Source: Paraburkholderia sp. BL25I1N1 (GTDB lineage: Bacteria > Pseudomonadota > Gammaproteobacteria > Burkholderiales > Burkholderiaceae). Taken from it: 61,071 bases of DNA. Within the stretch, counting starts at the first letter, position 1; every line of letters starts with the position of its first letter. Shown piece by piece: positions 35,468 to 44,402 of this stretch. A program made the position numbers and the translations under genes. Where the stretch lies: NCBI RefSeq assembly GCF_003002025.1, contig NZ_PVZB01000039.1, positions 1-61,071 on the forward strand, in the 5' to 3' direction. Below the pieces are notes generated by a model, which saw only the letters and a list, made by a program, of their open reading frames with translations, was not told where the DNA came from and made no database searches.

Positions 35468-36748
35468 CTAACGGAGCAAGGCCGCGAGCGTCGGCGGCGC
35501 ATTTTCAAATACGAATGGATTGAGGAACTGGCGCCGCCACATCAGATTACGATCCACTTCGCTCAGTTGAGCCTCGGTGCAAACCGGGTTCCACCGATCG
35601 CAGATCACCTCGATCTGATGCTCGGCCAGCGCAGCGGCTTCGTCGGCGGAGAGCAGAAATAGCGGCGCCGCCTTCAGGCAGGTTTCAATCCTGCTGAAGC
35701 GCTCATTGCCGACGATCAGCATGGCCTGGGTGGCTTCGTTGCCGGCTCGCGCCTGTGGACAGATGTCGTACGCCGGCGTGAGCGCCAACTCCTTTCCATT
35801 CCAGTAGGCTGCGTGGTTGCGCGCATGGTCGTCGGTATTGCCGCACAGCACGTTGAAGAGCATGCGCGCGAACAGTTCTTTGAGCGTCGCTTTCGGGGCG
35901 CTGAAGCGATGGCGGATCAGCGTGGCGAAGTCCTCATAGCTTGCATAGCGCGCCATCATTTCGTCGAGCCCGAATAGCGTCAGCGCCGACACCATCGCGC
36001 GGCGTTGCCAGCCGTCTGCTGCGCGCACGCGGTCGAACCGTTCCACGAGCAATACATCCTTGCCGCCGACGTGCTTGAGCGTGACCGGCGCGGCATGAAT
36101 GCCGACTTCGGACGCAAGGCGCATGGCAATGTATTCGGCTTTCACGACGCTGTAGACGTCGCTTTGGGAAGAAAACTTCGCGATGAATTTCCGGTTGTGC
36201 GTGGTGATCAGCGCTTTGGGACGCGCGCCGCCGATCGAACTTCCGTGAAACAGCGCGCGCTCGAGATCGGGACTCAGCGGCACGCCGCGTTCGACACTTG
36301 CAACTGCGTTCAATAGATCGCTGAAGGATGCAGTGGCCGTTTCCCGAGGTACGTACTCGGTTGGCGACAACTGGAAGTCCAGGGCCCCGATTCGATCCGA
36401 GCCCGACTCGAGCAGATACGTCAACTCGTCGAGGTCGGCGGTGCCGATCTGGGAACCTCGCACGCCAAGCTTGCGACTGATGATGACCCGCCGGCCCCAC
36501 GCGTCCGGGGCTCCGTCGCGGATGCTTCCCGGAATCGATAAACCGTCGGACAGAGGGATCGTCCCGCGTTGCAGCGGCAGCTCGGGCGCATAGAGCGGGA
36601 TGGCGTCGTCGCGTCCGAGGTAACTTTGGCCGTAGTTGAAGAGAATCCGGTCGCCGACAACGGCCAGTCGCCCAGCGACCACGGGTTCGGCTGCGCCCGG
36701 GAGCCAGAACCAGACAAAGGCTTCCTTATACGAGGCTTCAGAAATCAT
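35468..36748 (-). CDS. hipA: HipA-family serine/threonine kinase toxin
   Basis: The 426-residue protein has the N-terminal HipA subdomain, then the kinase-like core: GSSIGGARPKALI (ATP loop, with the Ser that is autophosphorylated in E. coli HipA probably within it), KFIAKFSS (ATP-binding Lys), LLVERFDRV, MLFNVLCGNTDDHARNHA (catalytic Asp and Asn) and LTPAYDICP (metal-binding Asp). All key residues look intact. HipA proteins phosphorylate aminoacyl-tRNA synthetases and induce dormancy. The gene overlaps hipB by 11 nt in the order antitoxin-toxin, as usual for hipBA. Confidence 0.93.
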   Translation of the reverse strand: MISEASYKEAFVWFWLPGAAEPVVAGRLAVVGDRILFNYGQSYLGRDDAIPLYAPELPLQRGTIPLSDGLSIPGSIRDGAPDAWGRRVIISRKLGVRGSQIGTADLDELTYLLESGSDRIGALDFQLSPTEYVPRETATASFSDLLNAVASVERGVPLSPDLERALFHGSSIGGARPKALITTHNRKFIAKFSSQSDVYSVVKAEYIAMRLASEVGIHAAPVTLKHVGGKDVLLVERFDRVRAADGWQRRAMVSALTLFGLDEMMARYASYEDFATLIRHRFSAPKATLKELFARMLFNVLCGNTDDHARNHAAYWNGKELALTPAYDICPQARAGNEATQAMLIVGNERFSRIETCLKAAPLFLLSADEAAALAEHQIEVICDRWNPVCTEAQLSEVDRNLMWRRQFLNPFVFENAPPTLAALLR

Positions 36749-37094
36749 CTTTTGTTTCGATGCGAGGTGCGCGCGCGGCGCGTGGCAACAGCGTCAACAT
36801 GTCTGCGTTGGCCTGGATAGCATTTGCCAGACTCGTGCGGTCGGCATCGAAAAGACGTACGCCGACCACGGCAGCTGCTTCGAACACCGCACCGATCGAG
36901 CAGGATGGATCGCCTTTCTCGATCCGCTGTATGAGGCTGCGGGACAATCCTGTGCGCTCGGCTAACTGGACCAGGGGGATTTTTCGTTCGAGGCGCGCGC
37001 GGCGAATCAATTGCCCGAGCAGCAAGGCAGCTTCCAGACTGTAGCGCGAGGCGGGACGTGTCACCGAATTAGGCATAAGCGCGGTATGGTTCAT
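36738..37094 (-). CDS. hipB: HipB-like XRE antitoxin/repressor
   Basis: The predicted 118-residue protein has an XRE helix-turn-helix (LGQLIRRARLERKIPLVQLA, then ERTGLSRSLIQRIEKGDPSC) at about residues 25-80. As the antitoxin of hipA it should bind HipA and repress the operon. The start is unclear: ATG at 37136, 37094 or 37076 are all possible and none has a good ribosome-binding site. The first two lie in or beside a 47-bp palindrome, so the start choice decides whether that palindrome is operator, leader or code. It overlaps hipA by 11 nt. Confidence 0.88.
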   Translation of the reverse strand: MNHTALMPNSVTRPASRYSLEAALLLGQLIRRARLERKIPLVQLAERTGLSRSLIQRIEKGDPSCSIGAVFEAAAVVGVRLFDADRTSLANAIQANADMLTLLPRAARAPRIETKDDF

Positions 37095-37134
37095 ATATGA
37101 GTCACAAAGGGCCTTCGTGACTCGTTTGTGAACC
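37088..37134. promoter_or_regulatory. 47-bp palindrome O1 at the hipB start
   Basis: Two 23-nt arms around a single central base pair at 19 of 23 positions. The inner part is GAGTCAC...GTGACTC. The ATG proposed for hipB lies in the outer part of the left arm. It is probably a HipB operator, and as RNA it would form a strong hairpin at the start of the hipB message. Confidence 0.7.
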
Positions 37135-37168
37135 ATTATCGGTCAGTTCAAAGCGAAAAACAACGAAT

Positions 37169-37215
37169 GACTCGTATATGAATCACGAAGGCCCTTCGTG
37201 ATTCATATACGAGTC
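37169..37215. promoter_or_regulatory. 47-bp perfect palindrome O2 upstream of hipBA
   Basis: Two perfectly complementary 23-nt arms flank one central base. Inner part: GAATCAC...GTGATTC; outer part: GACTC...GAGTC. It has the same geometry as O1, with 18 of 23 arm positions shared, and lies 81 bp (about eight helical turns) away. The two sites could bind HipB cooperatively with DNA bending. Confidence 0.75.
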
Positions 37216-37531
37216 GCCGAAGCCATTTCCGAGCGGCCTATCGCCTCGCGCCGACCGCCCGTGATCTATCGAAAAAGCGACCCGAAACTTGCTAATTCGC
37301 GGCGGCGCTCGCCGCGCGCGTCCCGCTTTACCAACGCCAATTCCCTGCAAAACCAAGCCCTGCAAGCCGCACCGCGCGCCACAGCCCGTCTTGCTGCATC
37401 GCAACAAAGCTTCCGCCCGCCTTTGAGAAAATAATTTTCGCTTGCGAGACTGCGCGCCATGCTGGACGAGTGGGGCAGATACAAGCCGACGCCGTCCGAG
37501 ACATCCTCAAACAACCTGGATGGAGACACGC
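37216..37531. other. Intergenic region between hipBA operators and hisQ
   Basis: These 316 bp contain the promoters of hipBA (minus) and of the arginine/histidine transporter operon (plus). No clear boxes were recognised. The only sure signal is GGAG at 37522-37525, the ribosome-binding site of hisQ. Confidence 0.45.
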
Positions 37532-38221
37532 GTGTTCCTATACGGCTTTGGTCCGGTGTTGCTGGCCGGCACGATCCAGACGATCGAGCTGTCCGTCCTG
37601 TCGCTGGCGGCCGCCGTATTGCTCGGCCTCGCGGGCGCGGCGGCGAAACTCTCGTTCAACCGCCCGTTGCGGGCAATCGCGACCGGCTACACGACACTGA
37701 TCCGCTCGGTGCCCGACCTCGTGCTGATGCTGCTGCTGTTCTATAGCATCCAGATCGCGGTCAACAATCTCACCGATGCGCTGAATCTGCCGCAGTTCGA
37801 TATCGATCCGTTCGTGGCCGGCGTGCTGACGCTCGGCTTCATCTACGGCGCGTACTTCACCGAGACCTTCCGTGGCGCCTTTCTGGCGGTGCCGCGCGGC
37901 CAGCTTGAAGCGGGCAGCGCCTACGGCATGAGCGGCGCGCGCGTGTTCACGCGCATCCTGTTCCCGCAGATGATGCGTTTCGCGCTGCCGGGCATCGGCA
38001 ACAACTGGCAGGTGCTGGTGAAAGCGACGGCGCTGGTGTCGATCATCGGTCTCGCCGACGTGGTCAAAGCCGCGCAGGACGCCGGCAAAAGCACCTTCAA
38101 CATGTTCTTCTTCATCCTGGTCGCTGCGTTGATCTATCTGGCGATCACCACCGCGTCGAATCTCGTGCTGATCTGGCTAGAAAAGCGCTATTCGATCGGC
38201 GTGCGGCACGCGGAGCTCTAA
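37532..38221 (+). CDS. hisQ: Basic amino-acid ABC transporter permease HisQ/AotQ-type
   Basis: The 229-residue inner-membrane permease has five hydrophobic segments. The N-terminal FLYGFGPVLLAGTIQTIELS is typical of HisQ/ArtQ/AotQ proteins, and the EAA loop for ATPase contact reads LEAGSAYGMSGARVFTRILF. A GTG start at 37532 is proposed because GGAG lies 6 nt upstream and the length then equals E. coli HisQ; ATG at 37520 is the alternative. With hisM, hisP and the binding protein at 50221 it forms a lysine/arginine/ornithine/histidine importer. hisM begins 4 bp after its stop. Confidence 0.92.
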   Translation: MFLYGFGPVLLAGTIQTIELSVLSLAAAVLLGLAGAAAKLSFNRPLRAIATGYTTLIRSVPDLVLMLLLFYSIQIAVNNLTDALNLPQFDIDPFVAGVLTLGFIYGAYFTETFRGAFLAVPRGQLEAGSAYGMSGARVFTRILFPQMMRFALPGIGNNWQVLVKATALVSIIGLADVVKAAQDAGKSTFNMFFFILVAALIYLAITTASNLVLIWLEKRYSIGVRHAEL

Positions 38222-38225
38222 GACC

Positions 38226-38939
38226 ATGATCGACATCCTCAATCAATTCTGGCGCGCGTTCCTGTACTGGGACGGCCAGCGCATGTCCGGGCTCGCCGTC
38301 ACGCTGTGGCTGCTGGTGGCGTCGATCGGCATCGGCTTCGTGCTGGCGATTCCGCTGGCGGTGGCGCGTGTGTCGAAGAAGCGCTGGCTCTCTACGCCGG
38401 TGCGTCTCTACACCTACGTGTTTCGCGGCACGCCGCTGTACGTGCAACTGCTGCTGATCTACACCGGCATGTACAGCCTTGAATTCGTGCGCTCGCATCA
38501 GGTGCTGGACGCGTTTTTCCGCAGCGGTTTTCATTGCGCGATTCTTGCCTTCGCACTGAACACCTGCGCGTACACCACGGAGATTTTCGCCGGCGCGATC
38601 CGCTCGACCTCGCACGGCGAAGTGGAAGCGGCGCGCGCCTACGGCATGAGCTGGTTCACGATGTACCGGCGCATTGTGATACCGTCCGCGCTGCGCCGGG
38701 CCTTGCCGTTGTACAGTAACGAAGTGATCCTGATGCTGCACGCCACCACGGTCGCGTTTACGGCCACGGTGCCGGACATCCTCAAGGTGGCGCGCGACGC
38801 GAACTCGGCCACTTACCAGTCGTTCGATGCGTTCGGCCTCGCGGCGCTGATTTACCTCGTGGTGTCGTTCGCGCTGGTGGCTTTGTTCCGCCGCGCCGAG
38901 CGTCATTGGCTGGGTTACCTGGCGGTGCGCACGCATTGA
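38226..38939 (+). CDS. hisM: Basic amino-acid ABC transporter permease HisM/AotM-type
   Basis: The 237-residue inner-membrane permease has about five hydrophobic segments. The start MIDILNQFWRAFLYWDGQRM and the segment TYVFRGTPLYVQLLLIYTGM are characteristic of HisM. The EAA loop is VEAARAYGMSWFTMYRRIVI. It pairs with HisQ as the heterodimeric channel. It is four bases downstream of hisQ and 81 bp upstream of hisP, clearly one operon. Confidence 0.94.
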   Translation: MIDILNQFWRAFLYWDGQRMSGLAVTLWLLVASIGIGFVLAIPLAVARVSKKRWLSTPVRLYTYVFRGTPLYVQLLLIYTGMYSLEFVRSHQVLDAFFRSGFHCAILAFALNTCAYTTEIFAGAIRSTSHGEVEAARAYGMSWFTMYRRIVIPSALRRALPLYSNEVILMLHATTVAFTATVPDILKVARDANSATYQSFDAFGLAALIYLVVSFALVALFRRAERHWLGYLAVRTH

Positions 38940-39020
38940 AACGCGCCGTGTTTGCACAGGATGGCGCGCGCAATGTGTGCCGTCACGAAGATTGATCCGT
39001 ATTTTCAAAGGGAGAGCATC

Positions 39021-39812
39021 TTGCTCCACACGACTCAAACCGAAGCTTGCAAGCTCGCCGTACAGGACATCCACAAGCGCTACGGCGACAACGAAGTGCT
39101 CAAGGGCGTGTCGCTCAATGCGAACAAGGGCGACGTGATCAGCATCATCGGCGCGAGCGGGTCGGGTAAGAGCACCTTCTTGCGCTGCATCAATTTCCTC
39201 GAGCGGCCGAACGCCGGGCAGATCGTCGTCGACGGCGAGATGGTGAAGACGAAAACCGATCGCGCCGGCAATCTCGAAGTCGCCGATCACAAGCAGTTGC
39301 AGCGCATCCGCACGAAGCTCGCCATGGTGTTCCAGCACTTCAACTTGTGGGCGCACATGAATGTGCTCGAGAACATCGTCGAAGCACCGATTCATGTGCT
39401 GGGTCTGAAGCGCAAGGAAGCCGAAGACCGTGCGCGCGAATATCTCGAGAAGGTCGGTCTCGCGCCGCGCCTCGAAAAGCAGTACCCGTCGCATCTGTCG
39501 GGCGGGCAGCAGCAGCGTGTGGCGATTGCCCGCGCGCTGGCCATGGACCCGGACGTGATGCTGTTCGACGAGCCGACTTCCGCGCTGGATCCCGAACTGG
39601 TCGGTGAAGTGCTGAAGGTCATGCAGAAGCTCGCCGAAGAAGGCCGCACCATGATCGTCGTCACGCACGAAATGGGTTTCGCGCGCAACGTGTCGAACCA
39701 TGTGATGTTCCTGCATCAAGGACGTACCGAAGAAGAGGGCTTGCCCGCCGAAGTGCTCAGCGCGCCGCGCAGCGAGCGGCTCAAGCAGTTCCTGTCCGGC
39801 AGCCTGAAGTAA
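39021..39812 (+). CDS. hisP: Basic amino-acid ABC transporter ATPase HisP/AotP-type
   Basis: The 263-residue ATPase has Walker A (GASGSGKST), the Q-loop (MVFQHFNLWAHMNV), signature LSGGQQQRVAIARALA, Walker B (VMLFDEP) and the H-loop (VVTHEMGFA). KLAVQDIHKRYGDNEVLKGV is the HisP-type start of the nucleotide-binding domain. A TTG start at 39021 is proposed because AAAGGGAGAG lies just upstream; the earlier in-frame ATG would add an unlikely leader. The gene is followed 25 bp later by the ArgR-type regulator, as in the Pseudomonas aot operon. Confidence 0.94.
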   Translation: MLHTTQTEACKLAVQDIHKRYGDNEVLKGVSLNANKGDVISIIGASGSGKSTFLRCINFLERPNAGQIVVDGEMVKTKTDRAGNLEVADHKQLQRIRTKLAMVFQHFNLWAHMNVLENIVEAPIHVLGLKRKEAEDRAREYLEKVGLAPRLEKQYPSHLSGGQQQRVAIARALAMDPDVMLFDEPTSALDPELVGEVLKVMQKLAEEGRTMIVVTHEMGFARNVSNHVMFLHQGRTEEEGLPAEVLSAPRSERLKQFLSGSLK

Positions 39813-39837
39813 CGCGCGGCTCGCGCAGATTCACTCG

Positions 39838-40887
39838 ATGCCTCGCACGTCCAGCCCGGCTCGCACCACGCAGGTCGCCATCGTCGCCTTGCCGCCCGTG
39901 TCGATGTCGGGCGTCGGGCCGATTGTCGACGCGCTCAATCTCGCCAATGAAATCGACGGCCGCGCGCTGTACCGCGTGCAGGTGTGCTCGTGGGACGGCC
40001 GCGCGGTGCCGCTCGCGGGCGGCGCGCAGTGGCCCGCGGACGCCGCCTTCGGCGACGCGATCGCGTGCGACTGGCTGATCATCGTCAGCGAGCGCTTTCA
40101 GCAATTCGCCGACTATCGCCTCTTTCTCGCCAGCCTTTCGCGCGTCGGCCAGCGCACGCCGCTCGTCACCGGCATTCATCACGGCGTCTGGTGGCTCGCC
40201 ATGGCAGGGCAGTTGTCCGGCTATCGCGTGAGCGTCAACTGGGAAACCTATCAGCAGTTCTCGGAGCAGTTCGAGCGCTCCATCGTCACGCAGCAGATCT
40301 TCGAAATCGACCGCGATCGCGCCACTTGCGCGGGCGGCCAGGCGACCGTCGACTTCATGCTGGCGATGATCGGCCGCGAGCACGGCCCCGAACTCGCGGA
40401 TCGGATTGCCGACACGCTCGGCGTCGGCGTATTGCGCGCGGGCGAGGAGCGTCAGCGCATTCCGTTCGTGACCGCGCCGGGCGAGCGTCATCCGCGCCTG
40501 AACGACGCGCTGCTGCTGATGGAAGCGAATATCGAAGACCCGCTCACCACCGACGAGATCGCCGGTCTGGTCGGCGTGTCGCGGCGGCAGTTGGAGCGCC
40601 TGTTTCGCCAGTATCTCGGCTCGATGCCGTCCAAATACTATCTGGGACTGCGGCTTTCGAAAGCGCGCACGCAATTGCAGCGCACCAGTAAGTCCGTCGT
40701 GCAGATCAGCCTCGCTTGCGGGTTTTCGTCAGCGGCGCACTTTTCGAATGCGTACCGCGAACGCTTTGGTGTCACACCGCGAGAGGATCGTCGTAACTGG
40801 ATCGACAAGCAGACGGGCGCAAGCGGCGCGGCGGCCAGCGAGCCGCGGCCGGGTGCGCTGATCGAGCGGCCGGATCAGGCGGATTGA
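39838..40887 (+). CDS. argR: AraC-family arginine regulator (ArgR-type, GATase1-like N-domain)
   Basis: The 349-residue protein has an N-terminal DJ-1/GATase1-like sensor domain (VAIVALPPVSMSGVGPIVDA to about residue 190) and a C-terminal AraC DNA-binding domain. HTH1 is TTDEIAGLVGVSRRQLERLF; HTH2 reads SVVQISLACGFSSAAHFSNA. This is the architecture of Pseudomonas aeruginosa ArgR, which activates aot and the arginine succinyltransferase operon in response to arginine. Its position between the transporter genes and the ast genes strongly supports the same job here. It is not related to E. coli ArgR. Confidence 0.9.
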   Translation: MPRTSSPARTTQVAIVALPPVSMSGVGPIVDALNLANEIDGRALYRVQVCSWDGRAVPLAGGAQWPADAAFGDAIACDWLIIVSERFQQFADYRLFLASLSRVGQRTPLVTGIHHGVWWLAMAGQLSGYRVSVNWETYQQFSEQFERSIVTQQIFEIDRDRATCAGGQATVDFMLAMIGREHGPELADRIADTLGVGVLRAGEERQRIPFVTAPGERHPRLNDALLLMEANIEDPLTTDEIAGLVGVSRRQLERLFRQYLGSMPSKYYLGLRLSKARTQLQRTSKSVVQISLACGFSSAAHFSNAYRERFGVTPREDRRNWIDKQTGASGAAASEPRPGALIERPDQAD

Positions 40888-41027
40888 TCCGAACGAGCGC
40901 GTGGTCAGGGCTCAACCCCGGCCGATTCGCGTGGAACCTCATAGAAAGCGTCGCGTATGCGCAAGACGTATCGCGTGCGGTTTCCTACACTACCTGTATT
41001 ACCTCTCACCTGTAACGAGGATTTGCC

Positions 41028-42263
41028 ATGAACGACCTGACAGTGACACGCCAGACCTTCGACGAAGTCATGGTGCCGGTGTTTTCGCCCGCCGCCTTCG
41101 TGCCGGATCGCGGTCTCGGCTCACGCGTCTGGGATACGCAAGGCCGCGACTATATCGACTTCGCCGGCGGCATCGCCGTCACCGCTCTCGGTCATGCGCA
41201 TCCCGAACTGCTGAACGTGTTGCACGAGCAGGGCGGCAAGCTGTGGCACATCGGCAATGGTTACACCAACGAGCCGGTGCTGCGTCTCGCCAGACGCCTC
41301 GAAGACCTGACGTTCGCCGACCGTGCGTTCTTCGCCAACTCGGGCGCGGAAGCGAACGAGGCCGCGCTGAAGCTGGCACGCCGCGTCGCGTTCGACCGCC
41401 ACGGCGCGGATAAATACGAAATCATCTCGTTCACGCAGTCGTTCCATGGCCGTACGTTCTTCACGGTTAGCGTCGGCGGCCAGCCGAAATATTCGGAAGG
41501 CTTCGGCCCGGTGCCGGCCGGCATCACCCACTTGCCCTACAACGACATCGAAGCGGCAAAGAAAGCCATCGGCGCGCAAACCTGCGCGGTGATCGTCGAG
41601 CCGATTCAGGGCGAAGGCGGCGTGATCCCGGCGGATCCGGCGTTCCTGAAAGCGCTGCGCGAAGCCTGCGATCAGCACGGCGCACTGCTGATTTTTGACG
41701 AGGTACAAACGGGTGTGGGCCGCAGCGGCTATTTCTACGCGTACGAGGAAACCGGCGTGACGCCGGACATTCTCACCACCGCCAAAGCGCTCGGCAACGG
41801 CTTCCCGATCGGCGCGATGCTGACCACCAACGAACTAGCCGCGTATTTCAAGGTCGGCGTGCATGGCACGACGTACGGCGGCAATCCGCTGGGCGCCGCG
41901 ATCGCTGAGAAGGTGGTCGAGTTGGTCAGCGACCCGAAGCTGCTGGAAGGCGTGCGCTCGCGCAGTGAAGCGCTGAAAGGCCACTTGGCAAAGTTGAACG
42001 AACGCTTCGGTCTGTTCACGGAAGTGCGCGGCCGGGGTCTTCTGATCGGTGCGGAATTGACCGATGCATTCAAGGGCCGCGCGAAAGATTTCGTCACGGC
42101 GGCAGGCCAGCACGGCGTGATCATGCTGATGGCCGGTCCTGACGTGCTGCGTTTCGTGCCGTCGCTGATCATGCCGCTCGACGACATGAACGAAGGCTTC
42201 GAGCGACTCGCCAAGGCCATCGAAAGCATTGTCGGCGCGAAGGCCGAAGCCACGTCGAACTGA
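41028..42263 (+). CDS. astC: Succinylornithine transaminase AstC
   Basis: AstC transfers the amino group of N2-succinylornithine to 2-oxoglutarate (third step of the AST pathway); such enzymes usually also act on acetylornithine. The 411-residue class-III aminotransferase has FFANSGAEANEAALKLAR, SFTQSFHGRTFFTVS, the PLP-contacting Asp in LLIFDEVQTGVGRSG and the PLP Lys in TTAKALGNGFPIGAM. Context in the ast cluster favours AstC over ArgD. AACGAGGA lies before the ATG. It is the first gene of the ast operon. Confidence 0.94.
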   Translation: MNDLTVTRQTFDEVMVPVFSPAAFVPDRGLGSRVWDTQGRDYIDFAGGIAVTALGHAHPELLNVLHEQGGKLWHIGNGYTNEPVLRLARRLEDLTFADRAFFANSGAEANEAALKLARRVAFDRHGADKYEIISFTQSFHGRTFFTVSVGGQPKYSEGFGPVPAGITHLPYNDIEAAKKAIGAQTCAVIVEPIQGEGGVIPADPAFLKALREACDQHGALLIFDEVQTGVGRSGYFYAYEETGVTPDILTTAKALGNGFPIGAMLTTNELAAYFKVGVHGTTYGGNPLGAAIAEKVVELVSDPKLLEGVRSRSEALKGHLAKLNERFGLFTEVRGRGLLIGAELTDAFKGRAKDFVTAAGQHGVIMLMAGPDVLRFVPSLIMPLDDMNEGFERLAKAIESIVGAKAEATSN

Positions 42264-42301
42264 TCCACGGCATTGATCATGCGTCACATTCAACAGGAAC
42301 G

Positions 42302-43363
42302 ATGATGCTCTTCGTACGCCCAGGCCGCCTCGCCGATCTCGACGCGCTCGAACATATGGCGCGCACCGCGCAACCGGTGCTGCATTCCCTGCCGCACGAC
42401 CGGCGTGCGCTCGAGACGCGCGTCGCGTTATCGGAAGACTCGTTTCGCGCGGAAGTCGATTTTCCGGGCGAGGAGTTCTATCTGTTCGTGCTCGAAGATG
42501 CGCAGAGCGGCAAGCTGATGGGCACGGCGAGCATTGTCGCCGCGGCCGGTTATTCGGACCCGTTCTACGCGTTTCGCAACGACGCGCTGATTCATGCGTC
42601 GCGCGAACTGCACGTGAACCGCAAGATTCACGCGCTGACCATGTCGCATGAGTTGACCGGCAAGAGCCGCCTTGCGGGCTATTACATCGATCCGTCGCTG
42701 CGTGGCGACGCCGCCGCGCATCTCATGTCGCGTGCGCGAATGATGTACATCGCCGCCAATCGCAAGCGCTTCACGCCCGAGGTGTTTTCGCTGCTGCTCG
42801 GCGTGACCGACGAGAACGGCGTGTCGCCGTTCTGGGAAGCGGTGGGGCGCAAGTTCTTCGGTCGCAACTTCGCGGACATCGAGATCGAATCGGGTGGCCG
42901 CAGCCGCACGTTCATCGCCGAAGTGATGCCCACGTATCCCATCTATGTGCCATTGCTGCCCGAGGCGGCGCAGCGCGTGCTCGGCGAGCCGGATTCGAAG
43001 GCCTTGCTCGCGTATGACATTCACCTTGAAGAAGGCTTCGAGACGGATCGCTATATCGACATTTTCGACGCGGGTCCTGTGTTGACCGCGCAGGTGGATC
43101 GCAGCGCTTGCGTGACGCGCAACGAAACGCGTGTGGTGCACGAGAACGATGCGCCCGCCGACGGTGCGACGTATCTGATCGCGCATAACGGCGCCGATGG
43201 CGAGTTCCGCTGTGTGCTCGGCGAATTGACGGCGGGCAAAGAAGCCGGCGCGTCATTGCCGCACGCGGCGCGGGCGGCGCTCGGCGTCGAAGAAGGCGAC
43301 ACGGTGCGCTGCGTGCCGCTGCACCAGCCGCATCAGGATGAACAATCGGGAGAGGCACGATGA
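42302..43363 (+). CDS. aruF: Arginine/ornithine N-succinyltransferase alpha subunit AruF
   Basis: AruF and AstA (AruG) together form the arginine N-succinyltransferase of many pseudomonads and Burkholderia; the enzyme transfers succinyl from succinyl-CoA to the alpha-amino group of arginine. The 353-residue protein has the AstA fold: MLFVRPGRLADLDALEHMAR, FYAFRNDALIHASRELHVNR, CoA-loop-like SRLAGYYIDPSLRGDAAAHL and SPFWEAVGRKFFGRNFADIE. It is paralogous to the next gene. Its end overlaps the ATG of astA by 4 nt. Confidence 0.94.
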   Translation: MMLFVRPGRLADLDALEHMARTAQPVLHSLPHDRRALETRVALSEDSFRAEVDFPGEEFYLFVLEDAQSGKLMGTASIVAAAGYSDPFYAFRNDALIHASRELHVNRKIHALTMSHELTGKSRLAGYYIDPSLRGDAAAHLMSRARMMYIAANRKRFTPEVFSLLLGVTDENGVSPFWEAVGRKFFGRNFADIEIESGGRSRTFIAEVMPTYPIYVPLLPEAAQRVLGEPDSKALLAYDIHLEEGFETDRYIDIFDAGPVLTAQVDRSACVTRNETRVVHENDAPADGATYLIAHNGADGEFRCVLGELTAGKEAGASLPHAARAALGVEEGDTVRCVPLHQPHQDEQSGEAR

Positions 43364-44400
43364 TCGTCGTTCGCGTTGTGCAACGAGGCGATGTGGACGC
43401 GCTCATGCGGCTCGCACAGGAAACCGGCCCGGGTCTCACCACCTTCAAGCCGGACCGCGACGCACTTGCGGCACGCGTGGAACGCGCGCGCCGCACGATG
43501 GAAGACAAGGCCGAGCCGCATGAAGCCGGCTACTTCTTCGTGATGGAAGACACCGACACGGGCGACATCGCCGGCGTGTGCGGCATCGAAACCGCAGTCG
43601 GCCTGCAACAGCCGTTCTACAACTACCGCGTGAGCACCGTGGTGCACGCGAGCCAGGACCTCGGCATCTGGACGCGCATGCGCGCGCTGAATATCTCGCA
43701 CGACCTGACCGGTTACGCCGAAGTGTGCTCGCTGTTCCTCAGCCCGCGTTATCGCACGAGCGGCGTGGGCGGCTTGCTGTCGCGCTCGCGCTTCATGTTT
43801 CTCGCGCAGTTTCGCGAGCGTTTTCCGCAGCGTCTGTGCGCGGAATTGCGCGGCCATTTCGACGCCGAAGGCACCTCGCCGTTCTGGCGCGCGGTCGGCT
43901 CGCATTTCTACCAGATCGATTTCAATGCGGCGGACTATCTGAGTTCGCATGGCCGCAAGGCGTTTCTCGCCGAGTTGATGCCGCGCTACCCGGTGTATGT
44001 CGAGTTGTTGCCGGAAGAGGCGCAGCGATGCGTCGGCCTCACGCATAACGACACGATTCCGGCGCGCCGCATGCTCGAATCGGAAGGGCTGCGCTACGAG
44101 AATCACGTCGATATCTTCGACGCGGGGCCGGTGCTCGAATGCCATATCGCCGACTTGCGCACCGTGCGCGAGAGCGTGGTGGTGCCGGTCGAGATCGCGG
44201 CGTCGAGCACCTCGGGCGCGCCGCAGGATGGACCGAAATCGATGGTGTCGAATACCTCGTTGGGCGATTTTCGCGTCGGCGTGGTGGCGGGCGTGCCGCA
44301 GGACGGCGTATTCCGTCTGAGCGCGATTGAAGCCGCGGCACTCGACGTCAAGGCAGGCGACCTCGTGCGCGTGCTGCCGCAGAAACACAAACAGGGATGA
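43360..44400 (+). CDS. astA: Arginine N-succinyltransferase AstA (AruG, beta subunit)
   Basis: This is the first enzyme of the AST pathway, acting with AruF. The 346-residue acyltransferase starts MIVVRVVQRGDVDALMRLAQ and has ETGPGLTTFKPDRDALAARV, CSLFLSPRYRTSGVGGLLSR and SPFWRAVGSHFYQIDFNAAD. All are typical of AstA. It overlaps aruF (ATGA) and is separated from astD by only 2 bp, so translation is coupled along the operon. Confidence 0.95.
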   Translation: MIVVRVVQRGDVDALMRLAQETGPGLTTFKPDRDALAARVERARRTMEDKAEPHEAGYFFVMEDTDTGDIAGVCGIETAVGLQQPFYNYRVSTVVHASQDLGIWTRMRALNISHDLTGYAEVCSLFLSPRYRTSGVGGLLSRSRFMFLAQFRERFPQRLCAELRGHFDAEGTSPFWRAVGSHFYQIDFNAADYLSSHGRKAFLAELMPRYPVYVELLPEEAQRCVGLTHNDTIPARRMLESEGLRYENHVDIFDAGPVLECHIADLRTVRESVVVPVEIAASSTSGAPQDGPKSMVSNTSLGDFRVGVVAGVPQDGVFRLSAIEAAALDVKAGDLVRVLPQKHKQG

Positions 44401-44402
44401 TC

